Origin: an uncultured Eubacteriales bacterium
GTDB taxonomy: Bacteria; Bacillota; Clostridia; UBA1381; UMGS1253
Direction: 5' to 3'
Length of the DNA stretch: 64,000 nt
Assembly: GCA_902492065.1 (NCBI GenBank)
Contig: CABUKE010000001.1
Span: 496,001-560,000, forward strand
A model generated the notes under the pieces. It did not search any database, was not told where the DNA came from, and was given only the letters and a program-made list of their open reading frames with translations. Below, piece by piece: positions 39,818-48,872 of this stretch. Positions within the stretch are counted from its first letter, which is position 1. Each line of letters begins with the position of its first letter. The translations under genes and the position numbers were made by a program.

Positions 39818-41163
39818 AGAAGCCGTCAAAAAGGCGCATTACACTCGGTGTTCCGCAGCCGAAGCAGGAGGAATTCTTTTGCGCGACGGAGCGGTTTATT
39901 GCCTACGGTGGCGCGCGCGGCGGCGGGAAGAGCTGGGCGGCCCGTACGAAGGCGGTCATGCTCGCGTTGGCACATGGCGGCATACAAATCCTGCTTTTGC
40001 GGCGCACGCTGGCAGCTTTGCGGGAAAACCACGTAATCCCTCTTTTGCGACAGTTGTACGGCGCCGTTCCGTACAAGGCGTCCACGCGGGAGTTCCTGTT
40101 CCCGAACGGGAGCCGGATCGTGCTGGGGTACTGTGCGGCGGAGGCGGATGTGCTGCAATATCAGGGGCAGGGCTACGACGTGATTTTCATGGAGGAGGCG
40201 ACCCAGTTCACGGAATTTCAGTTTCAGGCACTCACCGAATCGAACCGGTCGAGCGGACTGTGCAGGACGGACTTTCGTCCACGAATGTATCTGACGTGCA
40301 ATCCGGGCGGCGTGGGGCATGGATGGGTGAAACGGCTGTTCATCGACCGTAATTACCGCGGAAGTGAAACGCCGGACGACTACCGTTTTATCAAATCGCT
40401 CGTCTATGATAATCCGTACTTGTTACAGCACTCGCCCGACTATGTAAAAAACCTGGAAAACCTGCCGGAAACGCGGCGGAAGGCTATGCTCTATGGCGAT
40501 TGGGATATTTTTGAGGGGCAGTATTTCAGCGAATTTGACCGGAGCATCCATGTGGTCAGCCCTTTTAAAATCCCGCGCGCCTGGCGGCGTTACATCAGTA
40601 TCGACTATGGCCTTGACATGCTCGCCTGCCTGTGGATTGCTATGGATGAACAAGGGAAGACCTACGTATACAAAGAGCTGTACGAAAGCGGACTGATCAT
40701 CTCGGACGCGGCGCGGCGTATCCGTGAGGTAAACGGCGGTGACGAAATCGCCATGCGGTTTGCTCCGCCGGATTTGTGGAACCGTAGGCAGGAAACCGGG
40801 AAAAGCGCAGTGGATATCTTTTTGGAGCATGGACTCTACTTTTACAAATCGGACAACAGCCGCGTACAGGGGTGGTATGATCTGAAAGAGTGGCTCAAAC
40901 CGTATACGGACGAGCAGGGGGGCCGGACGGCAAGATTGGTGATTTTTGAGAATTGCCGCAATCTGATCCGCACGCTGCCGGCGTTGCAGTTTGACCAGAA
41001 GAATCCAAACGATGTAGCGGGCGAACCACATGAGCTGACGCACGCGCCGGACGCGCTCCGCGGCTTTGTCAGTTCCGAGGCGGCGCGGGCATGGCGTGCC
41101 GGCAGTGCGCCCGACGATTCGGATATGGCTGGATATACATCCTTTTTGGAATATGGGATATAG
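39805..41163 (+). CDS. Phage terminase large subunit
   Basis: The 452-residue packaging motor has an N-terminal ATPase with the Walker A motif GGARGGGKS ending at Ser43, Walker B followed by catalytic Glu in DVIFMEEAT near residue 125, and the coupling motif TCNPGG near 173. The C-terminal RNase H-like nuclease begins at about residue 265 (ISIDYGLD, first metal Asp) and ends with the THAPDALRGF motif carrying the last Asp. Length is normal. It cleaves and pumps concatemeric DNA into proheads by binding the portal. Confidence 0.95.
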   Translation: MGAVEKPSKRRITLGVPQPKQEEFFCATERFIAYGGARGGGKSWAARTKAVMLALAHGGIQILLLRRTLAALRENHVIPLLRQLYGAVPYKASTREFLFPNGSRIVLGYCAAEADVLQYQGQGYDVIFMEEATQFTEFQFQALTESNRSSGLCRTDFRPRMYLTCNPGGVGHGWVKRLFIDRNYRGSETPDDYRFIKSLVYDNPYLLQHSPDYVKNLENLPETRRKAMLYGDWDIFEGQYFSEFDRSIHVVSPFKIPRAWRRYISIDYGLDMLACLWIAMDEQGKTYVYKELYESGLIISDAARRIREVNGGDEIAMRFAPPDLWNRRQETGKSAVDIFLEHGLYFYKSDNSRVQGWYDLKEWLKPYTDEQGGRTARLVIFENCRNLIRTLPALQFDQKNPNDVAGEPHELTHAPDALRGFVSSEAARAWRAGSAPDDSDMAGYTSFLEYGI

Positions 41164-41187
41164 CAAACGATGAAGGGAGGGAAAGAA

Positions 41188-41412
41188 ATGGAATGTGCAG
41201 TTTTTGCAATGGCGGGCGTCGCTCTGGGCGCGGCTGTGACGCTTTTATCACGGATTGACCTGTCCGGCCTGACGAAGCCGGGAAAGCGCAGGCACAGCGC
41301 GGAAAAGACGGAGCTGCCGGCCGGTCAGGCAAAGACCGAGGAAGAGCTCATGCAGCAATGGGAGAACCTGCTCCGCTACAGCGGAGGAAACGAGGAGGAG
41401 GCGCGCGGATAA
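41188..41412 (+). CDS. Small protein between terminase and portal genes, one TM segment
   Basis: The 74-residue product begins MECAVFAMAGVALGAAVTLL, a single hydrophobic segment, followed by a polar tail with the predicted helix TEEELMQQWENLLRYSGGNEEE. GGGAGGG at 41176-41182 supports ATG 41188. Small ORFs in this place are common in phage late operons. The function is unknown. Confidence 0.6.
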   Translation: MECAVFAMAGVALGAAVTLLSRIDLSGLTKPGKRRHSAEKTELPAGQAKTEEELMQQWENLLRYSGGNEEEARG

Positions 41413-41438
41413 GCACGCAGTATGACAGGAGGTGACGC

Positions 41439-42959
41439 ATGGTGGAATCACCAAATACGCTCACGCCGGGCAGCATTTATGAGGAATATCAAACCGGCGT
41501 ATCGTACAACTACAGCATTGACCTTTACGATAAGGTCAGGAGAAACGAAAACTTTTTTATCGGAAACCAGTGGGAGGGCGTGGACGCGCCGGATTTGGAC
41601 AAGCCGGTGTTCAATGTTTTAAAGCGGGTATGCAACCTGTTTATCGCCCAGATTGTGTCAGACGACATTACAGCGAGCGCCAGTACATTCACCAATAAGC
41701 CGGGCAGCGAAGAAGCCATGGCCGTGGTTGGGCGCGAGATTGAACGCGCGATCGAGTACAGCCGCGTCAAGCAGAAAAACCGCGAGGTGTTGCGCAACGC
41801 CTGCGTGGACGGCGACGGCTGCGTGTACGCGTACTTTGATTCAGCGGCGAAAACGGGCCAGCTTGCCCGAGGATTGATTGGGCTTGAGGTAATTGACAAC
41901 ACGAATGTCATCTTTTCCAACACGGCAACGCCGGACGTACAGGCCCAGGGGCATATCATTCTCGTTCTGCGCCGGAAGCTGGACGAGGCAATCGCAGAGG
42001 CACGCTGCAACGGCGTGCCGGAGGACGAAATTGCAAGGCTGCGCCCGGATACGGAGAGCGACCTCGACGACCTGCGGGACGACTGTGTGACGGTGCTGAT
42101 TCGGTTCTGGAAAGAACGGGGCCGCGTATACTGCGCGAAATCAACGCGCGATGTGTTTATCAAGCCGCCGTTTGACACGGGGCTGACGCTCTATCCGGTT
42201 GCCTTTATGAACTGGGAACGCATCAAAAACAGCTATCATGGGCAGGCGGCTATTACCGAGCTTTTACCGAACCAGATTTTCATCAACAAGTGCTATGCAA
42301 TGGGGATGGACTATGTCAAAAAGCTCGCATTTCCAAAGCTCATCTACGACAAGAACCGCTTCCCGAACGGTTTCTCCAACAAAATCGGCGAGGCGATCAA
42401 AATTGAGGGCAATGTAAACGACGCGATTGCGACTGCATTTAAAATGCCCGACATGAGCGGCGCGGTGATGGAACTGGTCGAAAAGACCATGCTCTACACA
42501 AAGGAATATATGGGAGCGACGGATGCATCACTCGGCAATGTAAGGGCGGACAACGCCTCGGCGATCATTGCCCTGCAAAAGGCGAGCGGTGCGCCGCTGG
42601 AGCTGGTACGCCAGACGTTCTACCAGTTTGTCGAGGACTATGTGCGTATTTTCGTCGATATGATGCGGGCGTATTACGGCGTACGCGAGGTAAACGGCAC
42701 GGACGGCGCGCGGGTCTTGTTCGACTTTGGCACGTTGAAGGACTACGACATGGATCTCAACGTCAACGTCGGCGCAAGCGCGTACTGGTCCGAGATTATG
42801 CAGGTGCAGACGGCGGACAACCTGTTCCTGCGTGGCATTATCAAGGATCCGGAGCTGTACTTAAACTCCATTCCAGACGCGTATATCCGCAATAAGCAGA
42901 AGATTATACAGGCGCTGCGGGAGGAAGCCGGAACCCAGAACGCCGGCGAAGCGGTATAA
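41439..42959 (+). CDS. P22-like portal protein
   Basis: The 506-residue protein fits the P22-type portal group by the start SPNTLTPGSIYEEYQTGVSYNYSIDLYDKVRRNENFFIGNQWEG, central VYAYFDSAAKTGQLA and FWKERGRVYCAKSTRD segments, and an LGNVRADNASAIIALQKASGAPLELVRQ helix near residue 365. The dodecameric portal forms the DNA channel and binds terminase, then the tail. AGGAGGTGA precedes the ATG. The length is shorter than the 725-residue P22 protein, which has a long barrel; no such extension is seen here. Confidence 0.85.
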   Translation: MVESPNTLTPGSIYEEYQTGVSYNYSIDLYDKVRRNENFFIGNQWEGVDAPDLDKPVFNVLKRVCNLFIAQIVSDDITASASTFTNKPGSEEAMAVVGREIERAIEYSRVKQKNREVLRNACVDGDGCVYAYFDSAAKTGQLARGLIGLEVIDNTNVIFSNTATPDVQAQGHIILVLRRKLDEAIAEARCNGVPEDEIARLRPDTESDLDDLRDDCVTVLIRFWKERGRVYCAKSTRDVFIKPPFDTGLTLYPVAFMNWERIKNSYHGQAAITELLPNQIFINKCYAMGMDYVKKLAFPKLIYDKNRFPNGFSNKIGEAIKIEGNVNDAIATAFKMPDMSGAVMELVEKTMLYTKEYMGATDASLGNVRADNASAIIALQKASGAPLELVRQTFYQFVEDYVRIFVDMMRAYYGVREVNGTDGARVLFDFGTLKDYDMDLNVNVGASAYWSEIMQVQTADNLFLRGIIKDPELYLNSIPDAYIRNKQKIIQALREEAGTQNAGEAV

Positions 42960-42994
42960 AACAGAACTGATATATTTAGAAAGGAGCGTTTTCG

Positions 42995-43792
42995 ATGTTT
43001 GATACAACCAATCAGACCGAAACCTTACATACAATGGCGGCAGACGGCGGCTACGACGCAATCTTCGACGAGCTGATGCAGGAGGACACCCCTGTGCCGG
43101 TGGGGATGGAGCAGAGCGGCGCAGACGCAGCGGACGCTTCCGGTTCCGCGGCGGAGGAGGATATCTTCTCCGATTATACGGAACAGTCCGAAAACCAGCC
43201 GGACACGGAGGACGACGGCCGCTACCGGGTTGTTTACAATGGCAAGGAGATGTACTTGACCCTGGATGAGCTGAAAACCAACGCACAAAAGGGGCTCAAT
43301 TACGACCATGTCAAGCAGGAGTACGAGATTCTGCGTGCGCAGCCCGGCGCGCAGGCGGTGCTGAAGGACGCGCGGAAAAGCGGCCTCAGCGCGGAGGCGT
43401 ACCTTGCAGAGCAAAAACGGCAGCAGAAGCGCAGCCGGATTGCACAGCTAATCCAGCGTGGTATCCGGGAAAAGGATGCGCAATACATGACCGATTTGGA
43501 GGACCGAATCGAGGCGGAACGCGTGCGTGCGGAGCGGAAAAAACCATTCTACGATTTCGTGCGCACGTATCCGGACGTTGACCCGGGCAGTATCCCGCCG
43601 CGGGCGTGGAAGCTGTATCGGGGCGGAATGGATTTGATTTCCGCCTATGCAATGTGCGAAAATGAACGGCTGCGCGCCGATGCCCTGCGGGAGCGGCAAA
43701 ACGCTGACAGCCGAACCCGGAGCGCGGGAAGCGCGATTAGCAGCGCGCCTGTGGAAGCGCCTGACCCGTTTTTGGAGGGGTTGATGGGCTAA
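42995..43792 (+). CDS. Phage scaffold protein
   Basis: The 265-residue protein is charged and helical, and lies between portal and coat genes, the position of the scaffold in P22-like phages. It has an acidic N-terminal third (about residues 20-75: DELMQEDTPVPVG, GSAAEEDIFSDYTEQSENQPDTEDD), a YRVVYNGKEMYLTLDELKTNAQKGLNYDHVKQEYE segment typical of phage scaffold-like proteins, and Arg/Glu-rich helices after residue 125. GAAAGGAG precedes the ATG. Confidence 0.75.
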   Translation: MFDTTNQTETLHTMAADGGYDAIFDELMQEDTPVPVGMEQSGADAADASGSAAEEDIFSDYTEQSENQPDTEDDGRYRVVYNGKEMYLTLDELKTNAQKGLNYDHVKQEYEILRAQPGAQAVLKDARKSGLSAEAYLAEQKRQQKRSRIAQLIQRGIREKDAQYMTDLEDRIEAERVRAERKKPFYDFVRTYPDVDPGSIPPRAWKLYRGGMDLISAYAMCENERLRADALRERQNADSRTRSAGSAISSAPVEAPDPFLEGLMG

Positions 43793-43843
43793 TGCCCGCC
43801 CCGAAGCAATATTTTGGATTCATAAGACAGGAGGAAATGAAGC

Positions 43844-44887
43844 ATGGCAATCAATTTAGCGGCAAAATATTCAGACAAAATCGCAGGGATGTACACGGTT
43901 GGCTCGCTTGTAGCGGACAAAACATCGAAGGAGTGGGACTTTTCGGGCGTAAAGACGGTCAAAATCTATACGCCGCAGACGGTGGACCCGGTCGACTATA
44001 CGCGCGACGGGACAAACCGCTTTGGTACGCCGGTGGAAATGGCAGATACCGTACAGGAGCTGACCATGACACAGGACAAGAGCTACTCCATCATCATTGA
44101 TAAGGGGAACAACAACGAGCAGATGCTGGTGAAAAATGCGGGCAAGATGCTCAAGCTGCAAACGAACGAAAAGGTTGTGCCCATGGTGGACAAGTATGCG
44201 CTTTCGCGCTATTGCGCGCTGGCGGGCACAGTCGCAGGCGTTACCAAGCCGACAAAAACGACAATCATCGCCGACATCGGCGAGGCGTGCAAGGTGCTCG
44301 ACGACGCATGCGTGCCGCAGGAGAACCGCTATTTGTACGTAACGGGCGAAATGTACAGCCTGATCCGCCAGTCGACGGAGTTTCTGGGCCTGGAGTCGCT
44401 CGGGACGCAGGCGCTGGCAAAGGGCATTGTAGGCGATGTGTTCGGCGCAAAAATCGTAAAGGTGCCGGCAAGCTATCTGCCGGAGGGCGTATACTTCCTC
44501 CTGGCACATAAGGACGCCGTCATCCTTCCGTACAAAATCCGCGACGCGAAGGTACACCAGGACCCGCCGGGAATCAGCGGCGCGCTTCTGGAGGGACGCA
44601 ACAACTATGACGCGTTCGTTATCGGCGCAAGATGTATGGGCGTTTACGCGGCAGTTACGCAGGACAAGGTGGTTGCAACGCCGTCCGTGAGCATGAGCTC
44701 CAATACGGCGACGGTGACCTGTACGACAAGTGATGCAGAAATCTTCTACACCATTGACGGAACGGACCCGCGCTACAGCGAAAACGCAGAGAAGTATGCT
44801 TCTCCGGTAACGGTTCCGGAGGGACAGAAAATCCGCGTCTATGCGGTCAAGGACGGGATGTTTACCTCTGCCGTTGCGGAGGGTTAA
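43844..44887 (+). CDS. Major capsid protein with a C-terminal chitobiase-type decoration domain
   Basis: The 347-residue protein occupies the coat position. Residues 1 to about 275 have features of an HK97-fold coat: MAINLAAKYSDKIAGMYTVGS, the long VQELTMTQDKSYSIIIDKGNNNEQ strands of the E-loop area, and SYLPEGVYFLLAHKDAVILPYKIRD. Residues 280-345 (ATVTCTTSDAEIFYTIDGTDPRYS, then YASPVTVPEGQKIRVYAVKDG) match a chitobiase/beta-hexosaminidase C-terminal Ig-like domain, which probably decorates the capsid surface. ACAGGAGGAAA precedes the ATG. Confidence 0.85.
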   Translation: MAINLAAKYSDKIAGMYTVGSLVADKTSKEWDFSGVKTVKIYTPQTVDPVDYTRDGTNRFGTPVEMADTVQELTMTQDKSYSIIIDKGNNNEQMLVKNAGKMLKLQTNEKVVPMVDKYALSRYCALAGTVAGVTKPTKTTIIADIGEACKVLDDACVPQENRYLYVTGEMYSLIRQSTEFLGLESLGTQALAKGIVGDVFGAKIVKVPASYLPEGVYFLLAHKDAVILPYKIRDAKVHQDPPGISGALLEGRNNYDAFVIGARCMGVYAAVTQDKVVATPSVSMSSNTATVTCTTSDAEIFYTIDGTDPRYSENAEKYASPVTVPEGQKIRVYAVKDGMFTSAVAEG

Positions 44888-44895
44888 AGCACAGA

Positions 44896-44927
44896 AGAGG
44901 GACGGGCACGCCGCCCGCCCCTCTTTC
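44896..44927 (+). terminator. Strong GC-rich hairpin after the capsid gene
   Basis: AGAGGG and CGGGC (44896-44907, one bulged A) pair with GCCCG and CCCTCT (44913-44924) and are followed by TTT. It may be a partial terminator that favours high coat expression relative to the tail genes. Confidence 0.6.
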
Positions 44928-44949
44928 CTTTCTTACGGAGGTGACAAAC

Positions 44950-45321
44950 TTGAAAGTAATTGATCTGTTTCGGCGGTCGCTTGCGCTGCTTAATGAGGAC
45001 GAAAGCCGGTCACGGGTGTTCAAGCGCAACTGTATCCCGTTGGTCAACCAGCTTTTGGCACAGTGCCTTTCCACAGAAAACACAATCCGGGAAGCGAGCG
45101 GCCGTCCGGCACTTAAAAAGGCAGAAATGGTGGAAGGCTTCGACGATACGATACCGTATGACGAAAATTTTGTGAGCGGCTGTATGCCGTATGGGCTGGC
45201 GGCGCTGCTCTGCGCAGACGACGACCGTTCGATGGCAAATGCTATGAGCGCACAGTTTGAGGAGTTGAAAAAAACATACCAGTATGTCAATTATGAGGCA
45301 ATCCACAACTATTACAGGTAA
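44950..45321 (+). CDS. Putative head-tail adaptor (P22 gp4-like position)
   Basis: The 123-residue helical protein follows the coat gene, the place of the P22 gp4 tail accessory factor. It begins LKVIDLFRRSLALLNEDESRSRVF and has FVSGCMPYGLAALLCADDDRSMANAMSAQFEEL further on, typical of packaged-DNA stabilising adaptors. TTG 44950 is chosen because GGAGGTGA (44937-44944) precedes it; the GTG at 44941 lies inside that site. Confidence 0.6.
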   Translation: MKVIDLFRRSLALLNEDESRSRVFKRNCIPLVNQLLAQCLSTENTIREASGRPALKKAEMVEGFDDTIPYDENFVSGCMPYGLAALLCADDDRSMANAMSAQFEELKKTYQYVNYEAIHNYYR

Positions 45322-45335
45322 AGGAGGGGCGGGAT

Positions 45336-47717
45336 ATGGCACTATATTTTGATTCGGCGCCCGCCGAACAGCAGTACACGCTGTCTTCTTTTCAGGGAGC
45401 AGACTTTACCACGCAGCCGTCAAAGGTAGAACCGGCCTATTCGCCGGACACAAAAAACATGCTCCAGAACCAGAACGGTTACATAGAAAAGCGTACCGGC
45501 ACGCGCCGCATTCTTGAGGCGGACGGTGCCATCAACGGCATTTTTTCCTATGACTGTCCAGAAACAGGGAAGACGTATCATTTTGTCCATATCGGCACGA
45601 GCCTGTATCAGTTTACGTTCAACGAAGACCGCAGCATCAATCTTGGCAGCGTCCTGCTTACTGGCCTTGCAGACAAAAAGAGCCGCGGGTTTACGTTCGG
45701 CGGCGCGTTCTACATTTTGGGAGCGGGGTACATTCGGATTGGTTATGATGAAATTGCAGGCGCTTTGTGCTATGGCTTTGTCAATCAGGCGTCGTCTGTA
45801 CGCGAGGCGGAAACTGCGCCGGAGATTATTACGGGCCGTTCGCGTTCGACTTCGAGAATGGGGCCGAAGCTGGACGGGACGGCTCACGATTACTGCGGGC
45901 ATAGTGCGCTAAAGCGCATCACCTTTGCAGAAGATTCTTACTATTTTCAGGCAAGTGACCCGACCCGGCTTTATATTGCTGGGCCGGAAACCATGAATCG
46001 GGTTCGGGTCGACGCCCTTTACATGGAGGACTGGGAGGACCGGTATTTCCGTGTCAGTGAAAAGCATTATAGCGTAAAGTCAGATGCCGGCGGGCTGTTT
46101 ATAGAGCTGAACCGAACGTCTATAGATGTAGAAGACCGCTATTTCTGCGCTCCCTATGTCATTGTAGAGTACGATAATTTTGCCTATACGCCGACGGTTA
46201 TTACGGGGCGTACCCCGCTGCGGATTGACGAGGTGGGCGGCGAAGTGATTGACAGCGACGGCCAGGTGACGCAGGATTACGTTCCGTTTACAGGCGAAGT
46301 ACTGGAAAGCGCAAATCTTGCGGCGGGGCTGCGCAGCATTGATTTCTATTTTGACCCAAAGGCGGACAATGGATTTTGGAGCGTAAACGGGACAAAAGGA
46401 ATGCGCCTATACCTGACGGATTCCACAGAGGGCTATATAACAGGGGTGTATATTGACGGCGTCCCCATACAATCCTATCATGACAGAAATGGCGCAGAAA
46501 TTGTATACAGCTATCGGGCGCAATTTGTAGACCTTGCAAAGAGCGTATTCAGCAAGCCGGGGCTGGAGCATGTGATTCGTGTGACGTACGTGCTGCCCGG
46601 CGAGGAACGGGATGTGATTGACAATTGCAATATCTATGCGCTTTTTGGCGGTAGCAATGACACACGCGCGTTTTTGAGCGGCAATGCGGAATATCCAGCG
46701 CGCGACTTTGCGAGCGGACTCTACGACGCAAGCTACTTCCCGGACACAGGTTATACAGATGTGGGAGCGGAGGAGTCGGCAATCGTCGGCTATCACAAAC
46801 TGTATGGCAATCTCATCATTGTAAAGGATGGACGCGGGAGTGACAGCGCGCAGTATCTGCGTACCTTTTCTTTGTCTGAAGACAGCACAGGGAATGTGAC
46901 GCCGTTGTTTGCGGTAAAGCAGGGCAATATTTCCTATGGCGCCTCGTGCGTCAGCTCCTTTAAAAATGTCGGCGGCATTCCGCTCTATATTGGGCCGGAC
47001 GGCGTGTTCGCCATCAGCGGAACAAACGTGGAAAATCAAAACAATACTGAGAGCGTGTCGCGCCGTATCAACGGAAGGTTTTTAAAAGAACCGCTTCAAG
47101 AGGCGGTGTGCATTTCATACGGCGGTCGGTACTATGCCTTTGTCGGTGACCATGCGTATATATGCGACGTGGCTAATGGCTTCGGTTGGACCTATTTTGA
47201 CGGACTGCCAACTGTGCGCTGTGCGTGGACGGACGGAGATATGCTGTGCATGGGAACGGAAGACGGGCACATCTGCCGGTTTATGCAGGCGGAGGAGAAT
47301 AGTGCCTATTATGACGATGTGGCGATGGACGGCAGCGTAGAACATGCGCGCGCGATTGAGGCGGTATGGGAAATTCCGCAGACGGTGCTGGGAGCATATG
47401 CGAACTACAAGACAATCCGTAATTGTTACATTACCTGTATGCCTTATGGCCGCAGCGGCGTAAAGGTTTATTACAACTCGAATAATGATTACCAGGATTG
47501 GGTTTTGGCGGAGAATATTGACTTGTTTTCCTTTGAGGATATCGACTTTTCCCGGTTTACATTCCGGACGATTGCAGCTCCGTTTGTATTTGCCACAGGT
47601 GTGAAAGCCAAAAATGTGTATGTGTTTGGTTTACGTCTGGTTAACGACACGCCGGGCGAGCCGTTCGGATTCTTGGCTGTAAGCATAAAGTACAAAATCG
47701 GCAAGTATGTGAAGTAA
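45336..47717 (+). CDS. Large virion protein, putative beta-propeller tail hub (P22 gp10-like)
   Basis: The 793-residue protein has no TM segment and is rich in short beta segments. It has repeats of the kind YCISYGGRYYAFVGDHAYICDVANGFGWTYFDGL and DGDMLCMGTEDGHICRFM, as expected for a propeller, and an N-terminal MALYFDSAPAEQQYTLSSFQGADFTTQP motif shared with phage virion proteins of this kind. Its place after the adaptor matches the P22 gp10 hub. Residues 200-300 are Arg/Asp-rich and could form an inserted domain. AAGGAGGGG precedes the ATG. Confidence 0.6.
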   Translation: MALYFDSAPAEQQYTLSSFQGADFTTQPSKVEPAYSPDTKNMLQNQNGYIEKRTGTRRILEADGAINGIFSYDCPETGKTYHFVHIGTSLYQFTFNEDRSINLGSVLLTGLADKKSRGFTFGGAFYILGAGYIRIGYDEIAGALCYGFVNQASSVREAETAPEIITGRSRSTSRMGPKLDGTAHDYCGHSALKRITFAEDSYYFQASDPTRLYIAGPETMNRVRVDALYMEDWEDRYFRVSEKHYSVKSDAGGLFIELNRTSIDVEDRYFCAPYVIVEYDNFAYTPTVITGRTPLRIDEVGGEVIDSDGQVTQDYVPFTGEVLESANLAAGLRSIDFYFDPKADNGFWSVNGTKGMRLYLTDSTEGYITGVYIDGVPIQSYHDRNGAEIVYSYRAQFVDLAKSVFSKPGLEHVIRVTYVLPGEERDVIDNCNIYALFGGSNDTRAFLSGNAEYPARDFASGLYDASYFPDTGYTDVGAEESAIVGYHKLYGNLIIVKDGRGSDSAQYLRTFSLSEDSTGNVTPLFAVKQGNISYGASCVSSFKNVGGIPLYIGPDGVFAISGTNVENQNNTESVSRRINGRFLKEPLQEAVCISYGGRYYAFVGDHAYICDVANGFGWTYFDGLPTVRCAWTDGDMLCMGTEDGHICRFMQAEENSAYYDDVAMDGSVEHARAIEAVWEIPQTVLGAYANYKTIRNCYITCMPYGRSGVKVYYNSNNDYQDWVLAENIDLFSFEDIDFSRFTFRTIAAPFVFATGVKAKNVYVFGLRLVNDTPGEPFGFLAVSIKYKIGKYVK

Positions 47718-47735
47718 GAAAAGGAGTGAGACGAA

Positions 47736-48770
47736 TTGGGGATTGAACAATATAAAATTGATAGTTTTAAAAAGCCTGTCAGCGCGCTGGCAGATACGCC
47801 GCAGATGAGTGCGGATGAGCTGAAAGCGTGGTTTGATTCCAACACTACGGACGAACTGAAAACGAGTGTAAACGGGATTGTGGACGCGGTGCTGGACATG
47901 GAAGCGGATGCGGCTGGAGTTGTTGAAGCTCTGGATGGAAAGGTCGACAAGGAGTTTGGAAAAGGTCTGTCGGAAAACGATTATACCGACGAAGAGAAAC
48001 AAAAAGTGGAGTCTACAATGGCGAGCCTTACCGCACTCGAACACAACACCACGCTCATCCAAAACAGCGGCGGGGGCTTCGCGGGCGGCAAGGCCGCAAA
48101 GGCGGTCGACAGCAGCGGAGGCGGCATCGACGCAATCCAGCTCGGTACAGGAACGAACTCCACGCCTAAAACCGTGCAGGCGTACGGCTACCAGCTCATG
48201 GACGCAAACGGCAAAATCCCGGACGCGCGCCTCAACGACGCGCCGAGCGACGGCGCGTTATACGGCAGGAAGGACGGCGGCTGGGAGCAGCTGACGAGCC
48301 TCCACACGCACGCAAACAAGGCCATCCTCGACGCGACGGAGGTCGCGTACACGGAAAACGACCAGGCGCGGATCGGCACGCTAGAGAGCGACTTGGACAC
48401 GTTTTATACCGACTTGAATAACCTGCAAAACACGGCGGTGACGGACGCGCCGAGTGACGGCAACACATATGCAAGAAAGGACGGGGCGTGGGAGAATCTG
48501 TCTGGTGAAGGTGAACAAATGTTGGTCAACTTTATCGACCCGACGGCAGACGGAAGCACGCCGGAGGACACGACAAACCTCGATGACCTGCCTAATGGGA
48601 TTACGGTTGTGCGGTTTATGATAGGCGCGGATGTAGGCGGGTATATTGTCATGACGGCACGGACGAGTCCGGACGGAGTTGGGAACGGATACCAGTTCAA
48701 AATCAGCAGCAGCGGGATTGAGAGCCGCTGGTATTACGGCGAGTGGGGCGCGTGGAACAAGATTGGGTAA
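47736..48770 (+). CDS. Tail fibre protein with pyocin-knob-like C-terminus and tandem repeats
   Basis: The 344-residue protein starts with an attachment segment (IEQYKIDSFKKPVSALADTPQMSADELKAWFDSN) and then a Gly/Ala-rich shaft. Two repeats follow: DAPSDGALYGRKDGGWEQL and DAPSDGNTYARKDGAWENL, each in the second half. The C-terminal 60 residues (VRFMIGADVGGYIVMTARTSPDG, then SRWYYGEWGAWNKIG) resemble the pyocin knob. It likely binds the host surface. Codon use changes sharply at about 48040, where third positions become mostly G/C. TTG 47736 follows AAGGAGTGA. Confidence 0.75.
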   Translation: MGIEQYKIDSFKKPVSALADTPQMSADELKAWFDSNTTDELKTSVNGIVDAVLDMEADAAGVVEALDGKVDKEFGKGLSENDYTDEEKQKVESTMASLTALEHNTTLIQNSGGGFAGGKAAKAVDSSGGGIDAIQLGTGTNSTPKTVQAYGYQLMDANGKIPDARLNDAPSDGALYGRKDGGWEQLTSLHTHANKAILDATEVAYTENDQARIGTLESDLDTFYTDLNNLQNTAVTDAPSDGNTYARKDGAWENLSGEGEQMLVNFIDPTADGSTPEDTTNLDDLPNGITVVRFMIGADVGGYIVMTARTSPDGVGNGYQFKISSSGIESRWYYGEWGAWNKIG

Positions 48771-48872
48771 AGATAACATGAGATGTCTGGAACCGATTTT
48801 TCGTTTTCTGAATAAACTGATATCGTAAAACCTGGGCAGATTCGCGCAGGAACAACCGTTGGAGGTGAAAAA

